NCBI GenBank assembly: GCA_040514265.1
Contig: JBEVCD010000013.1
Span: 1-38,964 of the forward strand
Reading direction: 5' to 3'
Origin: WYZ-LMO2 sp040514265
GTDB lineage: Archaea; Halobacteriota; Archaeoglobi; Archaeoglobales; Archaeoglobaceae
DNA length: 38,964 nucleotides
This document shows, one piece after another, positions 14,538 through 22,776 of this stretch (its first letter is position 1; each line of letters opens with the position of its first letter). Under the pieces are notes generated by a model. It did not search any database and had not been told where the DNA came from. It saw only the letters and a program-made list of their open reading frames with translations. The translations under genes were made by a program, and so were the position numbers.

Positions 14538-15935
14538 TTGAACGAGGAGGCGCTGGAGTTTTCGTCCTCGCTAGCCCACGACGTTGCTATATTCGAGTAC
14601 GACGTACTCGTCAACGCAGCCCACACGCTCGCACTTTTAAAGGCTGGAATACTGAGCAGCGAGGAAGCTGGAGAGATACTCGCAGCGTTGGCGGAGGTTA
14701 GGAGGAGAGGTATAGCCAACGGCTACGAGGACCTGGAGGAAGCGATCGAGAGCGAGGTTACGAAGATAACCACCGCCGGCAGGAAGATGCACACAGGAAA
14801 ATCGAGGAACGACGAGGTGGCGACCTGTCTAAGGATGTTCGCCAGAGATCGACTGCTGGAAATTGCTGAGAGCATTTGTAAGCTTAGGAGGGCAATTCTG
14901 AGTGTTGAAGTCGACGCGATCATGCCGGGTTTCACGCACATGCAGCCCGCGCAGCCGACGAGGCTACAGCACCACCTTCTGACCTACGAGAGGATGCTTT
15001 CGAGGGACTTCGACAGGGCGATCGAAGCCTTCCGCCGCGTGAACCTCTGCCCCCTCGGCTCCGCAGCTTTTGCCTCCACGCCCTACAATATAGACAGGCA
15101 CTACGTTGCCGAGCTCCTCGGCTTCGACGGCGTTGCGGAGCACAGCGAGGACGCGGTGGCTTCCAGGGACTTTCTGATCGAGAGCATATACGTAGCCTCG
15201 CAAACTCTCCTCGACCTGAGCAGGGTGGCGGAGGAGATAGTGGTGTTCTCGAACCCGAACTTCGGCTACGTGGAGCTTCCCGAGGAGTTCGCGTCGACCT
15301 CATCGATAATGCCCCAGAAGAAGAACCCCGACATCGCAGAACTCGTGAGGGCTAACGCCGCAAAGCTTGCCGGCAACCTCGCGGCTGCGATGGGAATTTA
15401 CAAAGCTCTGCCGTTCAGCTACAACCGGGACTTTCAGGAGATGAACCCCCTCCTCTACGACTCCCTCGAGAGGGCGAGGAAGGCTATCGAAGTCATGGCG
15501 AAAATGTTTTCGAAGCTAAGCTTTAACGTCGAAAAGCTCGAAGAAGATGCATCCAAAGGCTTCACGGTCGCCACACACCTAGCGGACTGGCTCGTGATCA
15601 AGCACGGAATACCTTTCAGAGACGCGCACAGGATAGTCGGAAAGCTGGCAGCAAGCGAAGTCAGCGCTTCCAAACTTTCCGAAGTAGCCTCACAGCTCGG
15701 ATACAGCGTGGAAGTAAATGAGGAAGAGCTCGCGAAGATCCTGAACCCGAGGGAAGTGGTTGAGGCGAGAAAAAACGTCGGAGGGACGGCTGAGGAGGAA
15801 GTGCAGAGGATGAAGATTTCGGCTCTTCAAAAGCTCGAAAAGGATTCGAGACTCGTCAAAATATTGAAAGAGAGAATATCGACGAGGCTGAGCAGGTTGA
15901 GAAGGCTCGCAGCATCGCTGGGTGTGGAGTTATGA
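14538..15935 (+). CDS. argH: Argininosuccinate lyase
   Basis: The enzyme cleaves argininosuccinate to arginine and fumarate. The fumarase/aspartase-superfamily signature SSIMPQKKNPD with the mobile catalytic loop is clear, as are KMHTGKSRNDEVAT and PGFTHMQPAQPTR. The coordinates begin at TTG 14538 (465 residues). The in-frame codons immediately upstream read LRSRFTKG, matching the RFxKG that precedes this point in the family. Translation therefore probably begins earlier, for example at CTG 14514, which is about 10 bp after a strong ggagg, or at ATT 14505. The C-terminus overlaps gatD by 4 bp. Confidence 0.94.
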   Translation: MNEEALEFSSSLAHDVAIFEYDVLVNAAHTLALLKAGILSSEEAGEILAALAEVRRRGIANGYEDLEEAIESEVTKITTAGRKMHTGKSRNDEVATCLRMFARDRLLEIAESICKLRRAILSVEVDAIMPGFTHMQPAQPTRLQHHLLTYERMLSRDFDRAIEAFRRVNLCPLGSAAFASTPYNIDRHYVAELLGFDGVAEHSEDAVASRDFLIESIYVASQTLLDLSRVAEEIVVFSNPNFGYVELPEEFASTSSIMPQKKNPDIAELVRANAAKLAGNLAAAMGIYKALPFSYNRDFQEMNPLLYDSLERARKAIEVMAKMFSKLSFNVEKLEEDASKGFTVATHLADWLVIKHGIPFRDAHRIVGKLAASEVSASKLSEVASQLGYSVEVNEEELAKILNPREVVEARKNVGGTAEEEVQRMKISALQKLEKDSRLVKILKERISTRLSRLRRLAASLGVEL

Positions 15936-17149
15936 TCGGGAAGAGGGTGAGGGTAAGGGCGAAGGGGAGGATATTCGAAGGCATCGTCATGCCCTCCTTC
16001 ACCGGCAACCTCGTACTCAAGCTCGACAACGGTTACAACGTCGGTTTCAAGGAATACGAGCTACTCGAAGTTCTCGAAGATGTTCCGATGAGGTGGGAGG
16101 AGAGGAAACTCGTAAAGCGCGAAAACCTACCGGACGTGAAGATAATATCGACCGGCGGCACGATAGCGAGCAGGGTCGATTACAGAACCGGAGCGGTCAC
16201 GAGCCAGTTCACAGCTGAGGAAATAGTAGCCGACGTTCCGGAGATCGCAGAGGTCTGCAACGTCGAAGCTGAGCTGCTCTACAACATACTCAGCGAAAAC
16301 ATGAAGCCCAGGAACTGGATAGAGCTTGCGGAGAGGGTTTACGAGGCGCTGAAGAGGTACGAAGGAGTAATAGTCACGCACGGAACGGACACGATGCACT
16401 ACAGCGCCGCTGCTCTGGCTTTCATGCTGTCCACACCAAAGCCGGTGGTCTTCGTCGGGGCGCAGCGGAGCAGCGACAGACCTAGCAGCGACGCTGCGAT
16501 GAACCTCGTCTGCGCAGCCAAAGCTGCTACGTCAGACATCGGCGAGGTCGTCGTCTGCATGCATGCGACGACGAGCGACGATTACTGCTACGTTCACAGG
16601 GGTGTAAAGGTCAGAAAGAACCATACCTCCAGGCGGGACGCGTTTCAGAGTGTAAACGCGAGACCGATAGCGAAAATCCACTACCCCTCTCTCGAAGTTG
16701 AGTGGCTCTTCTGGCGCTTCAGGAGGGGCGAGAGGGAGCTGAAGCTGAACGCAAAACTCTTCGAAAAGGTCGCCCTTATAAAGTTCTACCCCGGACTTAG
16801 CAGCGAGATACTCGAATTCTTCCACTCCAAGGGCTACAGAGGATTCGTGATCGAGGGGACGGGCTTGGGACACGTATCCACGGACTGGATAGACACGATA
16901 AGGCGGATAGCCGAAGACAGCGTGGTCGTCATGACCTCCCAGTGTCTGTGGGGCAGGGTATGCGACCGCGTTTACGACACGGGTCGCTACTTGCTTAAGG
17001 CTGGCGTCGTGGAGGGAGAAGACATGCTGCCGGAAGTAGCGCTCGTGAAACTCATGTGGCTCCTCGGAAACTACGATGTCGAAGAGGCGAGAAAACTCGT
17101 CAAGGTAAACCTCGTCGGAGAGATAGAGGCGAGGACGGACTACTGGTAG
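15932..17149 (+). CDS. gatD: Glu-tRNA(Gln) amidotransferase subunit D
   Basis: This is the glutaminase half of the archaeal GatDE enzyme that makes Gln-tRNA(Gln). The 405-residue protein has an N-terminal SH3-like GatD domain (1-60, GKRVRVRAKGRIFEGIVMPS) followed by an asparaginase-type domain. The first Thr motif is ISTGGTIAS (Thr74, Thr77), the second is THGTDTMHYSA (Thr152, Asp153), and a Lys follows in VRKNHTSRRDAF. The ATG overlaps the argH stop (ATGA). The partner gatE is about 1.3 kb away on the other strand, so the two subunits are not co-transcribed here. Confidence 0.96.
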   Translation: MIGKRVRVRAKGRIFEGIVMPSFTGNLVLKLDNGYNVGFKEYELLEVLEDVPMRWEERKLVKRENLPDVKIISTGGTIASRVDYRTGAVTSQFTAEEIVADVPEIAEVCNVEAELLYNILSENMKPRNWIELAERVYEALKRYEGVIVTHGTDTMHYSAAALAFMLSTPKPVVFVGAQRSSDRPSSDAAMNLVCAAKAATSDIGEVVVCMHATTSDDYCYVHRGVKVRKNHTSRRDAFQSVNARPIAKIHYPSLEVEWLFWRFRRGERELKLNAKLFEKVALIKFYPGLSSEILEFFHSKGYRGFVIEGTGLGHVSTDWIDTIRRIAEDSVVVMTSQCLWGRVCDRVYDTGRYLLKAGVVEGEDMLPEVALVKLMWLLGNYDVEEARKLVKVNLVGEIEARTDYW

Positions 17150-17150
17150 T

Positions 17151-17369
17151 ATGGAGGCGCGCATAGAAATCGAGAAGCCGGAGCTGCTCGAAGTTCTGAA
17201 GCCTGAAGCGCTGACGTCGGTGAGTCATGCAAAGGTTTATTTATCAGAAAACAGGCTGGTCATAGAAGTCAAAACGGACTCGATATCCGATCTTAGAGCC
17301 GCTGTGAACTCGTGGTTGAGGCTGGTAAAGATGTGCATCGAGATCGAAGAGGTGTTGAGAAATGGGTGA
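17151..17369 (+). CDS. pcc1: KEOPS complex subunit Pcc1
   Basis: The 72-residue protein is the small dimerising subunit of KEOPS, which makes t6A37 on ANN-decoding tRNAs with Kae1 and Bud32. The pattern AKVYLSENRLVIEVKTDSISDLRAAVNSWLRLVKMCIEI is the Pcc1 signature: two strands, then a long helix containing the S-LRAAVNS segment. It begins 1 bp after the gatD stop and overlaps the prefoldin beta gene by 8 bp, a neighbour it also has in other archaea. No other KEOPS gene is in the window. Confidence 0.88.
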   Translation: MEARIEIEKPELLEVLKPEALTSVSHAKVYLSENRLVIEVKTDSISDLRAAVNSWLRLVKMCIEIEEVLRNG

Positions 17370-17709
17370 ACTGCCTCCCGCCGTTCAAAATCTTGTCGCC
17401 CAGCTTCAGCAGCTCCAGCAGCAGTTGCAGGCTGTGGTGACGCAGAGGGTAAACGTGGAGAGTATGCTCAGGGAAACGGAGCAAGCTATAGAGGAGCTGG
17501 AGAAGAGCGACGCAGAATACGTTTACAAAGCTGTGGGCAGCGTACTCGTGAAGGCGAGCAAGGAGGAGGTTCTGAAGGAGCTTAAGGAGAAGAAGGAGAC
17601 CTACGAGATAAGAATTAAGACGCTGCAGAGGCAGGAGGAAAAGCTCAGGGAGCGTTTCGCGGAGACTCAGAAGAAGCTTCAGAGTCACCTCAGCCCGCAG
17701 GCAGGGTGA
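17362..17709 (+). CDS. pfdB: Prefoldin beta subunit
   Basis: The 115-residue protein is the beta subunit of the hexameric chaperone that passes unfolded proteins to the thermosome. A long N-terminal coiled-coil helix (VQNLVAQLQQLQQQLQAV), a central beta hairpin (YVYKAVGSVLVKASKEEV) and a C-terminal helix (ERFAETQKKLQ) give the classic jellyfish-tentacle layout. It overlaps pcc1 at the start and the convergent COG1497 regulator by 20 bp at the end. Confidence 0.94.
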   Translation: MGELPPAVQNLVAQLQQLQQQLQAVVTQRVNVESMLRETEQAIEELEKSDAEYVYKAVGSVLVKASKEEVLKELKEKKETYEIRIKTLQRQEEKLRERFAETQKKLQSHLSPQAG

Positions 17710-18469
17710 ACTCGACGATTTCGAAACTCAGACCCTCGTCGATCAGCGTCCGCAGCAGGTCTTCGAGCAGAGTTTCGGTGCAAACGATGATGACTCCGCT
17801 TCCGTGATGCGCCGCCTCGACTGCGACCTCCTTCGCACCGAAGAATATCGGTTCGACCCTTATTTTTCTGCAGGTCACGAGCGATTCTACGCCTATCGCG
17901 ACCACTATGCTCCTACTCCTGCTCCTTACGAGTTCCGAGAGTTTTGAAATGTCGACCCTCCTGCTCCCACCTTCAGCGACGCTCGGAACCTTTACGACAA
18001 TTATTTCCCCCTTCGACGGTGGCGTTAGACCACCCGTCGGTTTTATCAGCACGTCCTCGCCGTCTTTAGCCGACGTTAACGCGACACCGTTGGCTTCGCC
18101 GCTCTCCTCGGCGAATATGAAGCCGTCCTCGAACCAGTACCTAACTCCGCTCCCCTCCTTCACGTCGCCCCTCGCTATGGCGACGACAGTCTTGGAGTAT
18201 ACTTTCTTCAGCAGCTCCTCGCTGAAAAGGTGTATTTCGAGCAGGGCTTTGTTCATCCACTCCTCGCCCTTCTTCGTTACCTCGTAGTAGCCCTTGTGAA
18301 CAACTCTGACGAATCCGTCCGCGACGAGCTCCTTGAAGTACTCCGATATAGCCTGAGGTGTTAGCTTGAGCTTCCTCGCTATGTCCTTTTGGTTGCACTC
18401 CGGGTTTTTTACGAGTTCGGAAAGGATGAGGAGTCTTATCGTATCTCTCCTGCTCAGCAGGACATTCAT
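17690..18469 (-). CDS. COG1497-type archaeal transcriptional regulator
   Basis: This 259-residue protein carries an N-terminal winged helix (about 5-70: RRDTIRLLILSELVKN, then QKDIARKLKLTPQAISEYFKELVADGF). A C-terminal domain of unknown ligand follows, including GGLTPPSKGEIIVVKVPSVAEGGSRRVDISKL and GVIIVCTETLLEDLL. The layout matches COG1497 predicted regulators found across Euryarchaeota. Its start overlaps the end of gatE by 4 bp, so it is probably co-transcribed with gatE and the FBP aldolase/phosphatase gene. Target unknown. Confidence 0.85.
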   Translation of the reverse strand: MNVLLSRRDTIRLLILSELVKNPECNQKDIARKLKLTPQAISEYFKELVADGFVRVVHKGYYEVTKKGEEWMNKALLEIHLFSEELLKKVYSKTVVAIARGDVKEGSGVRYWFEDGFIFAEESGEANGVALTSAKDGEDVLIKPTGGLTPPSKGEIIVVKVPSVAEGGSRRVDISKLSELVRSRSRSIVVAIGVESLVTCRKIRVEPIFFGAKEVAVEAAHHGSGVIIVCTETLLEDLLRTLIDEGLSFEIVEFTLPAG

Positions 18470-20277
18470 CGGAGCAGCTCTTTTATCTTCTTCATTAACT
18501 TTTCTGCCACGACTTTGCCGTCCACTTTTCCGCGGAGCTCCTTCATAACCAGCCCCATCAGTGGCTTGAAAGCGCTCTCGCCCCTCTTTTCTATTAGCTC
18601 CCTCTTCTCCTCGACTATCCTCTCCACGACAGCATCCACGTCTATCTCCTCGCTGACTATCTCTGCCTCCGGATTCTCCGCTAGCGTCCGGAGAGCATCT
18701 TCCGCTCCCTCTTTAGCGAGCTTGCCGTCCGCTATCATCTGCAAGACTTTTCTGAATTGCTTTTCGCTGAGCTTCGAAGTGTCAACGCCCTCTCTGCGGA
18801 GCTGTGCGGGAATTACGTGCAGAACTTTCGCAACGATCGTTGCCGGAATCTTTTCGCAGAACTCCTCGAAGAGCTTCCAGTAAGGCGAGTCTGCGATCTC
18901 CCACGCAAGATCCTTCGGCAGCAGTTTCTCGTACCTTCTCGCCCTATCTTCTATCAGCTCCGGAATTTCGACGTCAAGCAGCTCACCTTCGAGCACAACT
19001 GGCGGAACGTCGGTTTCCGGATACATCCTCGCCGCTCCGGGGAGCGGGCGGAGGTAGGAAGTGGTCCCGTCTTCGTTGGCTTTTCTGGTTTCCTCCGGGA
19101 CGCCTATCAGGCAGTATTCAGCCCTCTCTATTATGCGGCGAAGAGCCCTCTCAACTCTCTCGGCATCGCCGGCTGCTATGATCACAGCATCGCCCTCAGT
19201 TGCGCCCACTTTTCTGCGGAGCTCGGCAACTTCCTCCTCGCTTATCCCGTAGCCCGGAAGTTCGTCGGTGTGGATGATCCCCCTGAGCCCGAATGTCTTG
19301 GCTATGTCCGCAAATTCCGTTCCCAGCCTCCTTCCCGGCTGGATTTCGGTTCCGACGATTCCGGCGAAACCCTTCAGAACTGCAGCTTTTACGGTCTTTC
19401 CTCTCACGATCTTCGACTTCGAGTTTCTGAAGACCTCGCTGACGTCGAAGACCTCAGGCACGACGCTCGCCCCTCTTTTCTTCAACTCTTCGCGAATCTT
19501 TAGAAGGTTCAGCTGCCTTAGGACTTCAAACTCCACGATCTTGTCGAGTATTTCCAGCTCCTGAACTCCCTTTATCTCCACCCTCGCACCCTCGGCGATG
19601 CTTATGTTCACGTCCTGTCTTATCGTTCCGAGCCCCCTCTTCACCTTCCCCGTCGAACGAAGTATCATGCCCAGTTTTGCAGCAACCTTTTTTGCGAGCT
19701 CCGGAGAGTCGATTTCCGGCTTTGTTCCTATCTCGACGAGCGGAATGCCGAGCCTGTCGAGGGAGTAGACGACGTAGTTCTCTCCCTCCTCTACCTTCCT
19801 GCACGCTTCCTCTTCGAGGCAGAGCGTGGCTATTCCTATCCTCCTTCCCTCCACCTCGACGTAGCCGTCGAACGCCACTAGAGCTGTCCTCTGGAAGCCG
19901 GTAGTGTTGCTCCCGTCTATGACGATCTTCCGCATCACGTGCACCTCATCTACGAGCTCCATGTTGAGGATCTTCGCTATCTGAACCGCTATCTTCAACG
20001 CCTCCCTGTTTATCTCCGTCGGAGGCTCCTCGTCAGCTTCCACGAGGCATGCTGTGTCGCAGTAGCGGTAGATGAACTTTCTGCTCCTCGCGACCTCCTC
20101 TCTGGCTGCCCTGTCTTCTTCGCCCATCTCGCTCCTCTTCAGCCTGAGGTAGCGGAAGAACTCCATGCGGTGCTCGTTGCTGAGCTTCGTCGGACAGCGG
20201 CAGAACAGTTTGTGCTCGGTGTCGAGCTGCTGGTGTATCTCTATCCCCACCTTAAGTCCGAGCTTCCCGTAGTCCAT
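18466..20277 (-). CDS. gatE: Glu-tRNA(Gln) amidotransferase subunit E
   Basis: GatE activates Glu-tRNA(Gln) and accepts ammonia from GatD. The 603-residue archaeal-specific GatB homologue has an N-terminal cradle domain beginning KVGIEIHQQLDTEHKLFCRCP, continuing through VIDGSNTTGFQRTALVAFDG and GLGTIRQDVNISI. An inserted AspRS-like GAD domain (about 290-400) contains LKGFAGIVG and GLRGIIHTDELPGYGI. The C-terminal helical and YqeY tail (about 460-603) has KLFEEFCEKIPATIVAKVL. It overlaps the upstream E1-like gene by 26 bp. Confidence 0.96.
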   Translation of the reverse strand: MDYGKLGLKVGIEIHQQLDTEHKLFCRCPTKLSNEHRMEFFRYLRLKRSEMGEEDRAAREEVARSRKFIYRYCDTACLVEADEEPPTEINREALKIAVQIAKILNMELVDEVHVMRKIVIDGSNTTGFQRTALVAFDGYVEVEGRRIGIATLCLEEEACRKVEEGENYVVYSLDRLGIPLVEIGTKPEIDSPELAKKVAAKLGMILRSTGKVKRGLGTIRQDVNISIAEGARVEIKGVQELEILDKIVEFEVLRQLNLLKIREELKKRGASVVPEVFDVSEVFRNSKSKIVRGKTVKAAVLKGFAGIVGTEIQPGRRLGTEFADIAKTFGLRGIIHTDELPGYGISEEEVAELRRKVGATEGDAVIIAAGDAERVERALRRIIERAEYCLIGVPEETRKANEDGTTSYLRPLPGAARMYPETDVPPVVLEGELLDVEIPELIEDRARRYEKLLPKDLAWEIADSPYWKLFEEFCEKIPATIVAKVLHVIPAQLRREGVDTSKLSEKQFRKVLQMIADGKLAKEGAEDALRTLAENPEAEIVSEEIDVDAVVERIVEEKRELIEKRGESAFKPLMGLVMKELRGKVDGKVVAEKLMKKIKELLR

Positions 20278-20872
20278 CCTTCCTCACCAGCTCGATCTTT
20301 CTAAGGTAACCTTCCGCCCTCAAGTCGACGAGTATCGCTTCCGGTGCTATCACTGGCAGATCGTAGCCGGTTAATATCTTCAGAATTTCGGCAGCCTGAA
20401 CGCTGCACGTTATCGCGTAGCTTATCGGATCGTACTCGACGCTCGGCAGCGTAACTTCTGAAAACTGCACGCCGTCGGGCAGGAAGGTCGTGACGATGTT
20501 CGGAATGAAGGGGGCACCTATCTTTTCCGCAACCTCCGCAACCTCCTCGATGTGCCTGTGCGCGACGACGACGTCTATTCCTCTCAGAAGTTTTCTGAGC
20601 TCGGAAACATCTTCGGGATAAAAGTAGGAAATTATGCACGACTCCTCGCTGTAGGGGTGAACGATGTCGTAGCAGCTCGCTTCGAGCGGGTGGAGGGTCG
20701 CATCTATTAGAACGTCGTTGGGCGTTACGAAGTCCGAGATGTAGCGTATGCAACCGATGCCCATCCGCCAGAGGAGGTTCAGGAGCATCCTGCTGCCGAC
20801 TACGGCGACGCTGAACTTCGAAAGGTAATCGACCTTCTCGCCCTCTATCCACTTCCAGTAGTAGCGCCTCAT
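20252..20872 (-). CDS. Degenerate E1/ThiF-like Rossmann protein
   Basis: The 206-residue protein is weakly but recognisably related to ThiF/MoeB/HesA adenylating enzymes. VAVVGSRMLLNLLWRMGIGCIRYISD replaces the GAGGLG nucleotide loop (residues 23-48), then DVLIDATLH, and near the C-terminus a helix SYAITCSVQAAEILKILTGY, which is the family's conserved SxQAxEAIKLLTG. The ATP-binding glycines and the catalytic-Cys and zinc CxxC motifs are not visible, so adenylation activity is doubtful. It may be a scaffold or a sensor. It sits between the FBP aldolase/phosphatase gene and gatE with overlapping ends. Confidence 0.65.
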   Translation of the reverse strand: MRRYYWKWIEGEKVDYLSKFSVAVVGSRMLLNLLWRMGIGCIRYISDFVTPNDVLIDATLHPLEASCYDIVHPYSEESCIISYFYPEDVSELRKLLRGIDVVVAHRHIEEVAEVAEKIGAPFIPNIVTTFLPDGVQFSEVTLPSVEYDPISYAITCSVQAAEILKILTGYDLPVIAPEAILVDLRAEGYLRKIELVRKDGLREART

Positions 20873-21981
20873 CAGACCTCTTCGAAGCGATCCTTGAGTT
20901 TTTCGAGAACTTTCGGTAGCGTCGTGTACTCCATTTCCTCGTGCGGCAGTCTGTGTGGCTCGAAAGGACCGTGGCGACGCATGTAGTCGCAGATCTCCAT
21001 GGCTTTCATCCTCGTGTAGTCGAACGCCGGATCGTCGAATAAGTCGACAGGTCCGACGAGCTTACCGTCGTTCAGCTGGAAACCGGCAGCTATGCAGCGA
21101 GGCGGTCCGTCGAAGCGTGTGCACTTAGCGTACCGGAACGGAACCGGCATTATCGGACCGTTGTGGCTGCCCCTCATCCAGCCGCTGACGAGGTGCGGGA
21201 ACGCAAAGGCTTCCAGAACCTCTCCAACTGCCGGCAATCCGCTCTGAGCTCTGACGAGCGCGACCGGATCATCTTTTCCTACGTACTCGCCCGCGACCTC
21301 GTAGAGTTTCTCTGTGCTGACAACAGCTACTGGCTCGTCCGCGGGGAGCTTTCCGCCCTCCTTCGGGAAGACCCTCTTTATCACGAAGCGACCCTTGCTA
21401 CCTATCAGCGCCAGTATGTCGTACATTTCCTCCGGAGCTCTCATGAAAACGCGCTTGTGCTCCTTTATGTCCCAGATCTCGAAGACGAAGCCCGCGTGCA
21501 TCGAGGGATCGATTACCAGTCCTGCAGTGTTGAAGGGGTCGGCGAACATCCTGAAGATCGGCAGGTTGAAGGCTCCGGGCTCCGTCTTGTCCATCATGAA
21601 CGCTATAAGCGGCTCGGCTCTCCTTTCGGTGAACTCCATCTCCGCAACCCCCGGTCCAAGTCCGCGGACGTTTCCCGAGAAGGCATCCTTCAGCAGGTCC
21701 TGACCAGCCCCGTAGAGCTTCATGAGCTTCGCTTTCTCTGCAGCCGCCACGAACGTATCCCAGGCGAGTCTGTGTATCTCCTCGTTGTCCACACCCTTCC
21801 TGTGCGTCATCATGAGTTCGAGGTCGTCGCCGGCGTTGAAGACTCTGAAGTCTATTATCAGTCCGCTCTCGACCGCCTCCCTCAGCTTAGCCTCCGCAAC
21901 CTCGATCAGTTCTGGAGGAACAACTGCGTGTCCAGCAACGCTGCCAACATCGGCTTTTATCAAAGAAACCGTCACCTTCAT
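20872..21981 (-). CDS. fbp: Fructose-1,6-bisphosphate aldolase/phosphatase
   Basis: This bifunctional gluconeogenic enzyme condenses DHAP and GAP and then dephosphorylates FBP. The 369-residue length and sequence match the archaeal type V family: VSLIKADVGSVAGHAVVPP with metal-binding Asp, GAGQDLLKDAFSGNVRGLGPGVAEMEF, DPFNTAGLVIDP, the Schiff-base segment YVGKDDPVALVRAQSG (Tyr and Lys about residues 234-237), and SHNGPIMPVPF. First gene of the minus-strand cluster that includes gatE. Its promoter is probably the palindromic AT box at 22004-22023 shared with the KaiC-like gene. Confidence 0.96.
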   Translation of the reverse strand: MKVTVSLIKADVGSVAGHAVVPPELIEVAEAKLREAVESGLIIDFRVFNAGDDLELMMTHRKGVDNEEIHRLAWDTFVAAAEKAKLMKLYGAGQDLLKDAFSGNVRGLGPGVAEMEFTERRAEPLIAFMMDKTEPGAFNLPIFRMFADPFNTAGLVIDPSMHAGFVFEIWDIKEHKRVFMRAPEEMYDILALIGSKGRFVIKRVFPKEGGKLPADEPVAVVSTEKLYEVAGEYVGKDDPVALVRAQSGLPAVGEVLEAFAFPHLVSGWMRGSHNGPIMPVPFRYAKCTRFDGPPRCIAAGFQLNDGKLVGPVDLFDDPAFDYTRMKAMEICDYMRRHGPFEPHRLPHEEMEYTTLPKVLEKLKDRFEEV

Positions 21982-22003
21982 GTGCCCTCGTCTGCGTAAA
22001 CCA

Positions 22004-22023
22004 TTTAAACTTTAAGGTTTAAA
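22004..22023. promoter_or_regulatory. 20-bp AT-rich quasi-palindrome in the fbp/kaiC-like divergent promoter
   Basis: The arms tttaaacttt and aaggtttaaa form an inverted repeat with a single mismatched pair. It is centred almost at the middle of the 60-bp divergent gap, about 28 bp from the KaiC-like ATG and about 32 bp from the fbp ATG. It can supply TATA elements in both directions and is symmetric enough to be an operator for a dimeric regulator. Both roles are inferred from position and symmetry. Confidence 0.5.
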
Positions 22024-22041
22024 GCCGATGGACGTGGTAGT

Positions 22042-22776
22042 ATGCTGGAGCGTGTGCCCACGGGTATTCCGGGTTTCGATGAGCTCTGCGGTGGGGGTCT
22101 GCTGAGGGATCGGAGCTACCTCGTTTCCGGTCCCTCTGGTTCTGGGAAAACCATATTCGCGATGCAGTTCATCGTGAATGGAATAGAGAAGTTCAACGAG
22201 CCCGGAATATTCATAGCGACCGAGGAGAGACCGCAGCACCTGAGGGAACACTTCTCGGTCTTCGGCTGGGAGCTGGAAAGGTACGAGGACGAGAACATGC
22301 TGGCAATAGTGGATGCGACATCGACCAAGATAGGGATACCCTCGGACGAGAGGTACATCGACGTCCGTCCGTTCGACGTCAGAAGCCTCCTCGACCAGAT
22401 AATCACGATTCAGGACGAGCTCGGAGCTCGCAGAGCGGTACTGGATTCCACGACCTCCATAGGGTTTACCATAGGCGATCCGGCAAAGTTCCGCGTGGAG
22501 CTGCTCAAGATATCGACCACGATGGAGATACTCGGTCTGACATCGATACTAACGTGTGAAGTCGTGGAGGGCGGAGGTGACACTATAAGTCGATTCGGGG
22601 TCGAAAACTTCGTCGTCGAGGGGACGATAGTTCTCTACTACCAGAGGATAGAGAACACGAGGATGCGAGCCCTCGAAATATTCAAGATGAGGGGGAGCAA
22701 CCACAGCAAGAAGATACACCCGTTCGACATAACGGACAATGGGATAGTAGTTTACTCTAAGGAAGAGGTATTCTGA
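22042..22776 (+). CDS. Single-domain KaiC-like RecA-superfamily ATPase
   Basis: The 244-residue protein begins RVPTGIPGFDELCGGGLLRD, the standard KaiC-domain opening. Walker A SGPSGSGKT is at residues 29-37, the ATEERPQHLREH segment follows, the Walker B region is RRAVLDSTTSI, and the C-terminal GDTISRFGVENFVVEGTIVLYY is diagnostic. Archaeal single-domain KaiC-like proteins are implicated in signalling and motility control, but substrates are mostly unknown. It is monocistronic, divergent from fbp, and overlaps the convergent trmY by 25 bp. Confidence 0.9.
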   Translation: MLERVPTGIPGFDELCGGGLLRDRSYLVSGPSGSGKTIFAMQFIVNGIEKFNEPGIFIATEERPQHLREHFSVFGWELERYEDENMLAIVDATSTKIGIPSDERYIDVRPFDVRSLLDQIITIQDELGARRAVLDSTTSIGFTIGDPAKFRVELLKISTTMEILGLTSILTCEVVEGGGDTISRFGVENFVVEGTIVLYYQRIENTRMRALEIFKMRGSNHSKKIHPFDITDNGIVVYSKEEVF

